DNA of 12,697 bases from Spirochaetales bacterium (GCA_007121695.1 SKKC01000441.1:1-12697), one strand, 5' to 3'. Counted from the stretch's first letter, positions 1-8,572 are shown. Numbers and translations are program-made. The notes: generated by a model from the sequence alone, not told the origin.

Positions 1-701
1 CGTTGCGGTTGTGGCCGGAAAACGCAACCTGGGATGCATATCGCCGTGTTATTTTTAACCGGGATTTCGTGCTCTGGATCTGGAACTCGCTCCTGATTAC
101 GACGGCAACCTGTTTTGTCGGTGTGACGATCGCGAGTACGTCTGCGTACGCGTTCAGTCGCTGGGATTTTCCCGGGAAAGTATCGGGACTGATTTTTCTG
201 CTCGCAACGCAAATGATCCCGGGTGCCATGCTCATGGTTCCGATCTACATTCTTGCCGCGAACCTCGGGCTCATTAACACCTGGCGTGGCCTTGTCGTTG
301 CGTACTCGGTACAGGCGGTTCCGTTCAGTATCTGGATTCTGAAAGGGTATTACGACACGATTCCCTTCGAGCTCGAGCAGGCCGCCATGGTCGACGGCTG
401 CTCGCGCCTTGGAGCCTTCTATCGCATTATTCTACCGCTATCGGTACCGGCGCTTGCAATTGCATTTTTATTCAATTTCATGCAGGCTTGGAACGACTTC
501 CTGCTGGCAAGAATCATGTTGCAGCGGTCTCATATGTTTACCTGGCCGCTGGGTCTGCAACGGTTGCAGGACCAGTTTCAGACCTTGTGGTCAGAGTTTG
601 CCGCTGCGTCGCTCATGATTTCGATTCCAGCCATGATTCTTTTTCTGGCATCATCGAGGTATCTGATCGGGGGGCTCACCGTCGGATCGGTGAAGCAGTA
701 A
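1..701 (+). CDS. Sugar ABC transporter permease, MalG type (5' end missing)
   Basis: Inner-membrane permease subunit of a carbohydrate ABC importer of the MalG/CUT1 type. It would pair with a MalF-type permease, a solute-binding lipoprotein and an ATPase, none of which lie in this window. The reading frame is open from the left edge, so the first visible codon is not a start. About 232 codons are present against a usual 270-300, so the missing part should hold the first membrane helix. Several hydrophobic segments are visible. The cytoplasmic EAA loop that docks the ATPase is clear (EQAAMVDGCSR followed by ILPLSVPAL, about residues 124-148 of the visible part). The C-terminus GLTVGSVKQ matches the usual MalG ending. 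The family call is firm. Specificity for maltodextrin-like sugars is inferred from the GH13 and GH31 genes nearby. Confidence 0.93.
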   Translation, partial: LRLWPENATWDAYRRVIFNRDFVLWIWNSLLITTATCFVGVTIASTSAYAFSRWDFPGKVSGLIFLLATQMIPGAMLMVPIYILAANLGLINTWRGLVVAYSVQAVPFSIWILKGYYDTIPFELEQAAMVDGCSRLGAFYRIILPLSVPALAIAFLFNFMQAWNDFLLARIMLQRSHMFTWPLGLQRLQDQFQTLWSEFAAASLMISIPAMILFLASSRYLIGGLTVGSVKQ

Positions 702-775
702 CACGTACGAAGTACCGGTGGCCCGGAGCAGATCTGGCGCCACCGCTCAGGTAATAAAGGGTCGCGGATACAGAT

Positions 776-1864
776 ATGCGGGTGACGATAAAAGACATAG
801 CGGAGCTGGCGGGAGTCTCGAAGACGACTGTTTCATTCGCGTTTAACGACCCGGCACGTATTTCCGCTGACACACGCGAAAAAGTACTTTCCATCGCCCG
901 GCAACAGGGGTACGTACCCGACCCTGTAGCACGAACCATGAGTTCGAAACGCATAGGAACCATAGGCCTGCTTCTTCCCCAGAGCATACCAGTTGCATTC
1001 GGCAACAGATACCTCGCGCAGATTCTGCGGGGGCTCGGAGCTGCCTGCGAAACTGAACAGTACTCGCTGACCCTGATTCCACCGATCGAAGGTTCACTTG
1101 ACAGCAGTGTCCGTGTTGCACCGGTCGACGGACTGGTCACGCTGGGTCTTCTTCCCAGCACGAACGCAGCCGCGACCATTCGACAACGGCATATTCCCTT
1201 TGTGGCGATTGACGTGCCGGACGATCTCGGTATCCCTTCGGTGTGTATCGATGATCACCGCTCGGCGTACAACCTCATGCGCTACATGCTGGACCTCGGA
1301 CATAGAAGAATCGCGATTCTGATGCTCGGCGCGCGCGAGGATCAGGACCCGATTGCAGAGGGCGAAGACGAACCCGAAATGTATTTCTCCGGCGCGGGCG
1401 AACGCCGAATGCGGGGCGTGGAAGACGCGTTTTCCGAGGAAGGACTGACGACTGAGTCGCCCGGTGTGCAGTGCATTCCGACCGAGTCTACGTTTGACGC
1501 CGGGATACGAGCCGGGCGACTTCTATTCGGCATCGGTGCGCAGCGGCCGACCGCCGTCGTGACGATGTGCGACGAAGTCGCGCTCGGGGTGTATCAGGCT
1601 GCTTCGGAATGCGGAGTTCGCATACCGCAGGATGTATCCATCGCCGGGTTCGATGGCATACCCGAAGGAACTCTTCTGACCCCACCGCTGACCACCATTG
1701 TGCAGCCCGGATACGAAAAAGGTGAGCATGCTGGCCGCATGCTGCTGTCTGCAATACACGGGAAGTCCTCCCGCTCCGGCCCCATGGTTATCGAGACGAG
1801 GCTTCGCGTCGGCGGGTCGACTGCTCCTCCGGCTGTACGCATGAAGACGCACAGCGCAGTATAA
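776..1864 (+). CDS. LacI-family transcriptional regulator, probably of the glucan utilisation genes
   Basis: DNA-binding repressor of the LacI/GalR family, 362 aa. The helix-turn-helix lies at about residues 3-25 (VTIKDIAELAGVSKTTVS). The hinge helix follows at about 48-58 (DPVARTMSSKR); Met55 sits where LacI and PurR carry the leucine that wedges into the operator centre. The sugar-binding core spans about 60-345, with the family signatures DLGHRRIAIL (173-182), CDEVALG (265-271), DVSIAGFDG (286-294) and PPLTTIVQP (303-311). An acidic stretch at about 186-202 makes the core slightly longer than usual. The ATG at 776 is used because it opens directly onto the HTH; only a weak AAGGG at 757-761 precedes it. 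It lies 74 bp after the permease in the same direction with no terminator between, so co-transcription is likely. The probable target is the dyad between the GH13 and GH31 genes. The effector is unknown; a maltodextrin is plausible. Confidence 0.93.
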   Translation: MRVTIKDIAELAGVSKTTVSFAFNDPARISADTREKVLSIARQQGYVPDPVARTMSSKRIGTIGLLLPQSIPVAFGNRYLAQILRGLGAACETEQYSLTLIPPIEGSLDSSVRVAPVDGLVTLGLLPSTNAAATIRQRHIPFVAIDVPDDLGIPSVCIDDHRSAYNLMRYMLDLGHRRIAILMLGAREDQDPIAEGEDEPEMYFSGAGERRMRGVEDAFSEEGLTTESPGVQCIPTESTFDAGIRAGRLLFGIGAQRPTAVVTMCDEVALGVYQAASECGVRIPQDVSIAGFDGIPEGTLLTPPLTTIVQPGYEKGEHAGRMLLSAIHGKSSRSGPMVIETRLRVGGSTAPPAVRMKTHSAV

Positions 1865-1879
1865 ATACCACGCTGTGCG
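1848..1879. terminator. Hairpin between convergent LacI and GH13 genes
   Basis: A perfect 9-bp inverted repeat (CGCACAGCG at 1848-1856, CGCTGTGCG at 1871-1879) encloses a 14-nt loop that itself contains GTAT/ATAC. It overlaps the LacI stop codon and lies 11 bp from the GH13 stop, where a shared bidirectional terminator would be expected. Neither side has a T-run, so intrinsic termination is doubtful; it may only stabilise the 3' ends. Confidence 0.35.
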
Positions 1880-1890
1880 AACGCTTCGAA

Positions 1891-4233
1891 TTATTCCCTG
1901 ACCAGATAGACCCAGCTGTACGCCGTGAGATCAACGATCCGTTCGTAGGTGCGCCCGCTTACTGCGTCGCGCCATGTGCCCTCGGGCAGCGGAATGCTGT
2001 TCTGCCGACCCGACGTCCCGTTGAACAGGCCAAGCACGACCTGACCGTCTTCGTGACCTCGCTGAAACTGCACGACTCCGTCGCGTGAAGCGAAGTTACT
2101 GATCAGAGACGTATTCAGGGCCGGAATATCCTGCCGGAGGCGACCAAGGAGTTGAAAGTGCTCGAGCGTTGCCTCATCCACACTGTCCCACTGCACGGGA
2201 TACCGGTTCTCCTCGCGAGGACCGTCTCCAGCACCCAGCATGCCGATCTCGTCGCCCTGAAAGGTGACCGGCATTCCCGGAAGGGCATAGAGCATTGCAG
2301 TGGCGAGTCGTGCCCGGCGGAAATGGACAGGGCTTGCTGACCCACGTAGTCCTCCGGCGCCCATTTTGGTCAGCAGGCGGGCAGTGTCATGCGACGAAAT
2401 CAGGTTGAACGACATGGCAACCGACGCTTCAGGATACGAGGCATACAGGAGCTGCATCTCCTCGATGGCCCTGTCGGAACTCATGTCGCCGGTCACGAAC
2501 TGCTCGATTATACCCTGACCAACCGCGTAGTTCATGAGTGAATCGAACATATCGCCCTGTAACCACTGGGGTGCTCGCTGCCAGATCTCGCCGACGATAT
2601 ACGCTTCGGGGTTCTCTTCGCGAACCGCAGCACGAAGGGCAGGGAAGAACTCGTCGTAGTTCACGACATCGTTGGGCACGTCAATACGGACGCCGTCGAA
2701 CCCGAAGCGTGTCCAGTGTCGGGCTGCTTCAATGAGATGATCGAAGACAACGGGGTTCCGTGTTTCCAGCTCGGGCAGATTGCCAAGGTCCCACCAGCTG
2801 TCGTAGTGGGCGGAGTTGCCTGCCTGGATCTCCTCGCCCGGTTGTACACGGAACCGGAACCAGTCCCAGTAGTCACTCTCGTACCCGCCGGGCTCTATTG
2901 CGCGCTGGAACGCCCAGTGGCCTGTACCTACATGGTTTGGCACGAAATCCCAGATGACGCGCATGCCACGACTATGCGCTTCAGCGAGAAGCTCGGACAG
3001 GGCATCTTCGTCTCCGAAGTTCGGCCGGAGTGCAAAAAAGTCGTGTGCGTCATACCCGTGAACGGAGCCGGAGGCAAAAATCGGGTTCAGGTACAGCATG
3101 GACACACCAAGACTTTCAAGGTGATCCAGCTTCTGTACGATGCCGGCGAAATCGCCACCGAAGAAGACATGGCAGCAGTGTCGGTCGTCGACCGTTCCAC
3201 CCCAACCTTCAATAATCTCTGGCTCTCCGGGCCAGTTCCAGTGGTCGGGGTGTTTGTAGTTGCGCGAACTGGTCTCAAGCGCTCGCGCGTTCAGCGCCGG
3301 ATTTCCGTCGAAGAACCGGTCGGGGAAAATCTGATACCCGATTGCCCGTCCGACCCAGTCGAGTGCGGTAAACAGCTCTCCCGGTACGGCAAACGGACCG
3401 TGCGTCACCGTGTCTCCTTCGACGTCAGTTACGACTATCTCGTACGCCTGTGTCTCTGTCGGCAGGGCAGCCCTGAAGACCTGATCGCGACGCATGGTAA
3501 GTTGCGGTGTCATGTGGTGCTCGGTTCCGTTTACCCGAACCATCGCCGTATCGACGCTGCCGCTGTTTACCACCATGCGAACTGACAGCAGGTTGTCGGC
3601 AACCGAAACGTGCGTCGGATCTGCCGGGTCGTGTCGGAAACCGGTTCCCGTTACTTCGTCGGGTGGAACCACGATGTCCACGAAGGCGTTTCGCCCGCCG
3701 TGGCCGTCGTCGCTGAAACCGGTCGCGGTGGGGTCAATCTGATCGTTGTGTTCCGGGTGTCCGAAGATCAGGTTGTTCGCCATGTCGCTGACCCAGCCAC
3801 CATTCTCGAAGCCATCGACCGCGGCGTGAAAATAGAACTTGTACTCGTGGCGTCCTCCGGCGCGCAGTCGGGCAGTTGTACGCCAGACTCCGTCGGCTCC
3901 GCGCTCCATCTCGTGACTTCGATTGTTCCAGCCGTTGAAGCTTCCAGGCACGAAGATCTGCGTTATTTCAGGCGCCTCAGCAGGTTCGACGTATATGAAC
4001 TCGTACAGGCCCTCGTCGTTCAGAACAGCGTCGGCGCCGATTCTACCCTCGAACGGGTCGCCGACGGGTGCCCGGGCGGCTTCGACCGGCACTGGCGTTG
4101 CGTCGGTATGTGCGCAGGCGGCGAACCCGAGCAGCACACCGATGGCCGCAAGGTACATCACACCGCGCTGAAATCGCCGAAAAATTCCAATTGGCAGCCT
4201 GCTTCGGGCTGTGCCATTCCACGTATCTGTCAT
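1891..4233 (-). CDS. Secreted GH13 alpha-amylase family glycosidase, predicted lipoprotein
   Basis: Glycoside hydrolase family 13 enzyme (alpha-amylase, neopullulanase or cyclomaltodextrinase-like), 780 aa, acting outside the inner membrane on alpha-glucans. The N-terminus has Arg residues at 19, 20 and 23, a hydrophobic core, then GFAAC with Cys40 as the likely lipidated residue. Residues about 88-165 form a CBM48/AMPK-type glycogen-binding fold (VPGSFNGW, EYKFYFHAAVDG). A second beta domain (about 205-285) resembles the N-domain of neopullulanases. The catalytic barrel begins near YQIFPDRFF (300-308). Its conserved regions are DFVPNH (429-434), GFDGVRIDVP with Arg516 and nucleophile Asp518, GEIW with acid/base Glu549, and SSHDT with Asp616. 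All catalytic residues are intact. The ATG is supported by AAGGAGG at 4240-4246, six bases upstream. Divergent from the GH31 gene, with a shared operator-like region. The exact bond specificity cannot be told. Confidence 0.93.
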   Translation of the reverse strand: MTDTWNGTARSRLPIGIFRRFQRGVMYLAAIGVLLGFAACAHTDATPVPVEAARAPVGDPFEGRIGADAVLNDEGLYEFIYVEPAEAPEITQIFVPGSFNGWNNRSHEMERGADGVWRTTARLRAGGRHEYKFYFHAAVDGFENGGWVSDMANNLIFGHPEHNDQIDPTATGFSDDGHGGRNAFVDIVVPPDEVTGTGFRHDPADPTHVSVADNLLSVRMVVNSGSVDTAMVRVNGTEHHMTPQLTMRRDQVFRAALPTETQAYEIVVTDVEGDTVTHGPFAVPGELFTALDWVGRAIGYQIFPDRFFDGNPALNARALETSSRNYKHPDHWNWPGEPEIIEGWGGTVDDRHCCHVFFGGDFAGIVQKLDHLESLGVSMLYLNPIFASGSVHGYDAHDFFALRPNFGDEDALSELLAEAHSRGMRVIWDFVPNHVGTGHWAFQRAIEPGGYESDYWDWFRFRVQPGEEIQAGNSAHYDSWWDLGNLPELETRNPVVFDHLIEAARHWTRFGFDGVRIDVPNDVVNYDEFFPALRAAVREENPEAYIVGEIWQRAPQWLQGDMFDSLMNYAVGQGIIEQFVTGDMSSDRAIEEMQLLYASYPEASVAMSFNLISSHDTARLLTKMGAGGLRGSASPVHFRRARLATAMLYALPGMPVTFQGDEIGMLGAGDGPREENRYPVQWDSVDEATLEHFQLLGRLRQDIPALNTSLISNFASRDGVVQFQRGHEDGQVVLGLFNGTSGRQNSIPLPEGTWRDAVSGRTYERIVDLTAYSWVYLVRE

Positions 4234-4281
4234 ATGATTCCTCCTTGAGTCCGGTTAGTGTGGGCGCTTTTCGCCAGATAC

Positions 4282-4293
4282 TAAACCGGTTTA
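4282..4293. promoter_or_regulatory. Candidate LacI-family operator
   Basis: A perfect 12-bp dyad, TAAACCGGTTTA, with the central CpG step typical of operators bound by LacI/GalR proteins. It sits in the divergent region of two glycosidase genes whose neighbour is a LacI-family regulator. That the nearby regulator binds it is inference. Confidence 0.6.
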
Positions 4294-4320
4294 CAAACAG
4301 GAATAACTGTATCACTGCGA

Positions 4321-4338
4321 TTGTTTTCCTGTAAACAA
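4321..4338. promoter_or_regulatory. Possible second operator (imperfect dyad)
   Basis: TTGTTT-N6-AAACAA forms an inverted repeat centred 42 bp from the centre of the TAAACCGGTTTA dyad, about four helical turns, so both would face the same side of the DNA. It includes the half-site TGTAAAC (4330-4336), the inverse of GTTTACA at 4289-4295. It may be a weaker site for the same regulator, or chance in an AT-rich stretch. Confidence 0.3.
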
Positions 4339-4382
4339 AAAACGAGTGCCCTCGCTGGTATTTCCCTGAAAGGAGTCTCTCC

Positions 4383-6860
4383 GTGCCTGATTCACACACA
4401 ATACGAGTTGATGATCCATTTCCGCTGCGCTCATGCGGGCGACTTCTCCACTGTTTCGGTGTGACATCGAGCGGCCCCGTGCGTTTTTCGTCGGTACCCG
4501 ACGCTGGTACATCGTCCGGGACTGGTACATCTGCCGAAACCGGACGAGCCGGTGCGGACGTCGCCTGCGTGAGCGTCGGTTTCACGTACGAGGCGGGGGC
4601 GGTGACCGTGACCCACCTGGCGTCCGGCCTCCTGCACCTGGTCTGTGCGTCCGAACCGGAAACCGTCTACGCAGGGGAGCCCTGGGAGCGGGCGCTGAAC
4701 GCGGATCCGACTCATGAACCGTCATTCGCCTTTGACCAGCCATACGAGACAGCCGGCGATATGCGCGTACAGGTCGGCGACGAAGGTAGCTATACGATTA
4801 CGGCCGGAGTGTACGAAGTCCGGGTAGAGCAGGGTGACCCGGCGCTTGAGGTTCTCGATACGCGAAACGGTACCGTGCTGCTCGCAGCGGCCGACGGCCC
4901 GTTTACCTTCGATCGCAGTCGTATCGGTGTCTCGTTCAGCATCGGAGAAACGGAACGGATCTTCGGTGCGGGCGAGCGTATGGGCTTTCTCGACAAACGG
5001 GGGAAGCGGTACCTGAACTGGAATACCGATGACCCGTTTATTCGTGAGACGACCGACCCTCTGTATCAGACCGTACCCTTCATTGTACGCATGCAGCCGG
5101 ACGGACGCTGTATGGGTCTGTTTCACGACTATCCCGGGGTTTCGTGGATGGATCTGGATGCACGCGCCGAGAACCGCGTTCGGCTGCACCAGGCGGAAGA
5201 CCGGCTCTCGCTCTTTCTCTGCCCGGGCCCCGCGATGCCTGAGGTCATACAGCAGTATTGTTCCCTGACCGGCACGATGCAGCTGCCACCGAAATGGGCA
5301 CTCGGATTTCATCAGAGTCGATACAGCTACATGGACGAGACCGAAGTCAGGAACCTGGTCTCAGGGTTTCGCAGTCGCGGCATTCCGCTCGACGCGGTAT
5401 ACCTCGACATTCACTACATGGACGGGTATCGCGTGTTTACCTGGAACCACGAGGCATTCCCGGACCCGCCTGCGATGATGCGTGATCTGGCGTCCGACGG
5501 AGTGCGGATCGTGACGATAGTTGATCCCGGCGTCAAGGTCGATAACGACTATACGGTCTATCGGGATGGCCTCGCCCGCGACGTCTTCGCACGGCGTTCG
5601 TCCGGGGAGGTATATCACGGCGAGGTCTGGCCGGGGCGTGCCGTATTTCCCGACTTTACCGCAGACCGGGCCCGGGAGTTCTGGGCGGATCATCACAAAG
5701 CGCTTCTCGGGGCCGGTGTGTCGGGGATCTGGAATGACATGAACGAACCCGCCGATTTCAGCGGCGACGACATGGACCGGAAAATGTTCACACCGCCACT
5801 GGACGTGGTCCTCGAGGGAGACGGTCGTCCAAAAGGTCATATGCACTATCACAACGTCTATGCCCTGAAAATGGCCGAAGCAACGCACGACGCGTTTCGA
5901 ACGTATCGACCGGACGAGCGACCATTCTTGCTGACCCGGGCCGGATACGCGGGGATACAGAAGTACGCTGCGATCTGGAACGGGGATATCGATTCGTCGT
6001 GGCACCACCTCGCGCAGTCGATTCCGATGTTTCTGAACATGGGCCTTTCCGGTCTTCCCTTCGTCGGAAGCGATATTGGAGGCTTTCAGTCCGACGCGTC
6101 GCCCGAGTTATACGCCCGCTGGCTGCAGTACGCCGTATTCACTCCGTACATGCGTGCGCATTCGGCGGTCGATACAGGGCCGCACGAACCCTGGGCGTTC
6201 GGCCCGGAGGTCGAACAGATAGCGCGGAACGCGATCTCGTTACGCTACCAGCTTCTGCCGTACCTGTACTCGGTGTTCGAGCAGACCTCGCGGACGGGAT
6301 TGCCCGTCATGAGCCCCATGGTGCTTCACTGGCCGGACGATCAACGTTTTTCCGCGACGTGGGATCAGTTCATGTGTGGTCCGCTGCTCATGGTTGCGCC
6401 AATGGTCTATCCGGACCAGCGAACGCGCATGGTCAGCCTGCCCGATGGGACCTGGTGGGATTTCACCACCGGAGCAGCTCATCAGGGACCCGCTGACATT
6501 ATCGTCGAAGCCCCGCTCGACAGAATCCCCGTGTTTGTTCGCGGAGGTGGTGTTCTGCCCATGCAGCAGTCAGTCGCCCATTCCGGCGATCGGGTCACGC
6601 GCCTTGAGCTTCACTGCTATCCGGGCCGTGACTCGGAGTCGGGTTCCTTCGAGCTGTTCGAGGATGATGGACACACTCGTCCCGATTCGCCTGCGTACGA
6701 GTTCAGGCGAACGACGCTGAAACTCGACGCAGACGTGCTGTCTGTAATCCACCGTGAGGGCAGCTACAAAAGCCCGATCAGCGAGTACGAGGTTCACGCG
6801 CCTGCGGGCATCGCAAAGACAGTCCCGGCAGATAGCGACACGATACAGATAGATCTGTAG
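4383..6860 (+). CDS. GH31 alpha-glucosidase, cytoplasmic
   Basis: Glycoside hydrolase family 31 alpha-glucosidase, 825 aa, releasing glucose from the non-reducing ends of maltodextrin-like oligosaccharides by a retaining mechanism. The N-terminal beta-sandwich spans roughly 60-290 and includes the GH31 mark FGAGERMG (194-201). The barrel follows: YLDIHYMDGYRVFTW, nucleophile Asp452 in IWNDMNEP, acid/base Asp535 in WNGD, then FVGSDIGGF. C-terminal beta domains include PVFVRGGGVLPM. No signal peptide or membrane segment is seen, so it should act inside the cell on imported sugars. The GTG start is chosen because AAGGAG (4370-4375) lies seven bases upstream and no better in-frame start exists. 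Residues about 37-58 are a Ser/Thr/Gly-rich insertion with a small duplication. It is divergent from the GH13 gene and converges on the EAL gene with a 9-bp gap. Alpha-xylosidase or a related GH31 activity is possible but less likely given the neighbours. Confidence 0.94.
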   Translation: MPDSHTIRVDDPFPLRSCGRLLHCFGVTSSGPVRFSSVPDAGTSSGTGTSAETGRAGADVACVSVGFTYEAGAVTVTHLASGLLHLVCASEPETVYAGEPWERALNADPTHEPSFAFDQPYETAGDMRVQVGDEGSYTITAGVYEVRVEQGDPALEVLDTRNGTVLLAAADGPFTFDRSRIGVSFSIGETERIFGAGERMGFLDKRGKRYLNWNTDDPFIRETTDPLYQTVPFIVRMQPDGRCMGLFHDYPGVSWMDLDARAENRVRLHQAEDRLSLFLCPGPAMPEVIQQYCSLTGTMQLPPKWALGFHQSRYSYMDETEVRNLVSGFRSRGIPLDAVYLDIHYMDGYRVFTWNHEAFPDPPAMMRDLASDGVRIVTIVDPGVKVDNDYTVYRDGLARDVFARRSSGEVYHGEVWPGRAVFPDFTADRAREFWADHHKALLGAGVSGIWNDMNEPADFSGDDMDRKMFTPPLDVVLEGDGRPKGHMHYHNVYALKMAEATHDAFRTYRPDERPFLLTRAGYAGIQKYAAIWNGDIDSSWHHLAQSIPMFLNMGLSGLPFVGSDIGGFQSDASPELYARWLQYAVFTPYMRAHSAVDTGPHEPWAFGPEVEQIARNAISLRYQLLPYLYSVFEQTSRTGLPVMSPMVLHWPDDQRFSATWDQFMCGPLLMVAPMVYPDQRTRMVSLPDGTWWDFTTGAAHQGPADIIVEAPLDRIPVFVRGGGVLPMQQSVAHSGDRVTRLELHCYPGRDSESGSFELFEDDGHTRPDSPAYEFRRTTLKLDADVLSVIHREGSYKSPISEYEVHAPAGIAKTVPADSDTIQIDL
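4504..4539 (+). repeat. 18-nt tandem duplication in the GH31 N-terminal linker
   Basis: Two adjacent 18-nt units (4504-4521 and 4522-4539) share 14 of 18 bases, including an identical CTGGTACATC. Because 18 is a multiple of three the frame is kept, giving a repeated Gly-Thr-Ser peptide before the first beta domain. It looks like slippage in a non-conserved linker. Confidence 0.7.
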
Positions 6861-6869
6861 TCAGGTGCT

Positions 6870-8555
6870 TCAGGACGCAGGTGCGCCGAACACGGGGGGC
6901 CGTTTCAGGAACCCCGTGAGCTCGTGAAACGATACGGGGCGGGAAAGGTAGTACCCCTGCAGATAGCGGCAGTCGAGCGATCGTGCAATGTCGTAGCGGG
7001 TGGCATCCGATACCCCTTCGAGTATCGCATCCCGCTTTCGTGCTGCGATTCCGGACACGATGCTCTGAAGATACGCATGGTCTTCTTCACGGTCGTAACT
7101 GTCCTCGAGAAAGCTGTGGTCGATCTTGATTCCCCGCGCCGGAATCTGTTTCAGAAGGGCGAGCGACGACTGACCAACGCCGAAGTCGTCTATCCAGACC
7201 TCCAGGCCAAGCGCCTGCAGCTCGCTGACGCGTGTCATGAGGCTCGCAGTATCGAGAATGGACATGCGCTCTGTCAGCTCCAGACGCAGACCGCCGGCGT
7301 TCGGCAGATTCGCCTCGAGAACGGCCCGTTCAATGATCTCCGGCAGCTCGGGGCCAATGAAGCTTGTGATGCTGATATTCGCGGAGAGAAAAAAGTCTCC
7401 ATGGGAGCGCAATTCTGCTATCCGCTCGCAGATCATGAAGAGTACCCATGTATCAATGGTCCGTACGACGCGGGTCTCTTCTGCGAGTGCAATGAAACGA
7501 TCCGGGGCAAGAAGGCCGTGTGCGGGATGGTTCCATCGTATCAGGGCTTCCGCGCCAGCCCAGCGAGGCGTATCCCCCGTAATCTCGAGAATGGGCTGAA
7601 AAAACAGCTCGAACTCCTGGTGCTCGAAGGCGCGCTGCAACTGAGTGTGGAGTTCGCTCCGGGATACCGCCTGCTGATGCAGCGCCTCGTTGAAGAACAG
7701 AAAGGGTTCGTCGCGTTCTTCTGCCTCGACGCAGGCCGAGTTCGCGCTCTGTACAAGGCGGCTTGCAGTGGTCGCGTCACGGGGATACACAGCGACCCCG
7801 ATACGGCAGTCGATTCGTACATCCATCGTATCGAGTCGGTAGGGAAGCGTAATCGTTTCGTGAATCTTCTGTGCAACAATTGATGCATCAACATCCTGAC
7901 TGATCTGAGTGAGAAGAATCACGAAGTTGGCGCTGTCGAAGCGGAACACAAAGTCACTCGAACGGACACATTCGCTTAGCCTGAGTGCGCTGTTCGACAG
8001 AATCAGGTCCCCGATCTGATGCCCGTGTGTGCGATTAATGGATTTGAAGTTATGCATGCTCACGAACATGAGCACCAGCGTGGTCTCTGGCTGACGCTTC
8101 GCCTGCTGCAACTGCTGTTCGAGCGTAATCTGCATGGTGTTCCGGTTGTACAGCCCGGTCAGCTGGTCCCGATACTCGAACTCTTCCAGCTTGGATTCAG
8201 CTTCGGTAAGGACCGTAACGTCTTCGGATATGACAAGGATGTGCGAGATCTCGTCCCCGTCGCGGCGGAAGGGATAGAAGAACACCTGCATGTGACGCTG
8301 CACAGACCCGAACACAAAAGTGTCGAAGTACTGCACCGTCTCGCCGGAAAAGCACTGTTCGAGCCGCGGCCGTATAACCGAGTCGAAGGTGTCCTGGCCC
8401 CAGACATCGGCCACCGTCGATCCAAGCAGTTCCGTCCGCGAACGGCCGATCTGACGGCAATACGCGTCGTTTACAAGATCGTAGCGGTAGTCCCGGTTAA
8501 TGAGGGTAATCAGATCATTCGAAAAGTTGACTATGTATTCGTATTGATCACCCAT
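6870..8555 (-). CDS. PAS-GGDEF-EAL protein, predicted c-di-GMP phosphodiesterase
   Basis: Signalling protein of 561 aa with no membrane segment. A PAS sensor domain (about 1-115) is followed by a GGDEF-type domain (about 125-290) and an EAL domain (about 300-550). The GGDEF active site is ruined: the signature position reads DSANF (207-211), and the metal-binding Asp region reads VSMHNFKSIN. An RxxD I-site-like motif (Arg198, Asp201) remains at the canonical spacing. The EAL domain keeps all usual catalytic positions: Glu336 (EALIRW), Asn393, Glu426 (LELTE), Asp456-Asp457 (DDFG), Lys477 (KID), Glu513 (EGV) and Gln533 (QGYYLSRP). It should therefore hydrolyse c-di-GMP, with the GGDEF domain as a regulatory module. 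The ATG has a strong AAGGAGG (8560-8566) four bases away. It starts 17 bases after the sppA stop, so the two are probably one operon. The signal sensed by the PAS domain is unknown. Confidence 0.93.
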   Translation of the reverse strand: MGDQYEYIVNFSNDLITLINRDYRYDLVNDAYCRQIGRSRTELLGSTVADVWGQDTFDSVIRPRLEQCFSGETVQYFDTFVFGSVQRHMQVFFYPFRRDGDEISHILVISEDVTVLTEAESKLEEFEYRDQLTGLYNRNTMQITLEQQLQQAKRQPETTLVLMFVSMHNFKSINRTHGHQIGDLILSNSALRLSECVRSSDFVFRFDSANFVILLTQISQDVDASIVAQKIHETITLPYRLDTMDVRIDCRIGVAVYPRDATTASRLVQSANSACVEAEERDEPFLFFNEALHQQAVSRSELHTQLQRAFEHQEFELFFQPILEITGDTPRWAGAEALIRWNHPAHGLLAPDRFIALAEETRVVRTIDTWVLFMICERIAELRSHGDFFLSANISITSFIGPELPEIIERAVLEANLPNAGGLRLELTERMSILDTASLMTRVSELQALGLEVWIDDFGVGQSSLALLKQIPARGIKIDHSFLEDSYDREEDHAYLQSIVSGIAARKRDAILEGVSDATRYDIARSLDCRYLQGYYLSRPVSFHELTGFLKRPPVFGAPAS

Positions 8556-8572
8556 ACCCCCTCCTTGTGTGC

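Larger units (their letters stand above)
4234..4382. promoter_or_regulatory. Divergent promoter/operator region between GH13 and GH31 genes
   Basis: This 149-bp AT-richer gap must hold the promoters of both glycosidase genes. On the minus strand a weak candidate -10 is TAGTAT (4278-4283), with a poor -35 (TTATTC, 4301-4306) 17 bp away; the 12-bp dyad at 4282-4293 overlaps this -10, which would suit repression. No convincing plus-strand promoter was seen. Ribosome sites at both ends are good: AAGGAGG (4240-4246) for GH13 and AAGGAG (4370-4375) for GH31. Confidence 0.6.

Noticed and set aside
735..742. TGGCGCCA palindrome between the permease and LacI genes
   Set aside because: Eight bases, no resemblance to the other dyads and no promoter nearby.
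2716..3585. 289-codon plus-strand ORF opposite the GH13 gene
   Set aside because: It mirrors conserved GH13 catalytic regions on the other strand, has no recognisable domain, and is explained by high-GC codon bias.
3639..3646. AACCGGTT inside the GH13 gene, resembling the core of the intergenic dyad
   Set aside because: Only an 8-bp core is shared, the flanks are not symmetric, and it lies in coding sequence; chance is likely.
6858..6872. Possible terminator in the 9-bp gap between convergent GH31 and EAL genes
   Set aside because: Repeated CAGGTGC words are direct, not inverted; no usable stem or T-run was found.
6924..7883. 319-codon plus-strand ORF opposite the EAL domain
   Set aside because: The minus-strand frame encodes a full EAL domain with all catalytic residues; the antisense frame shows no family features.
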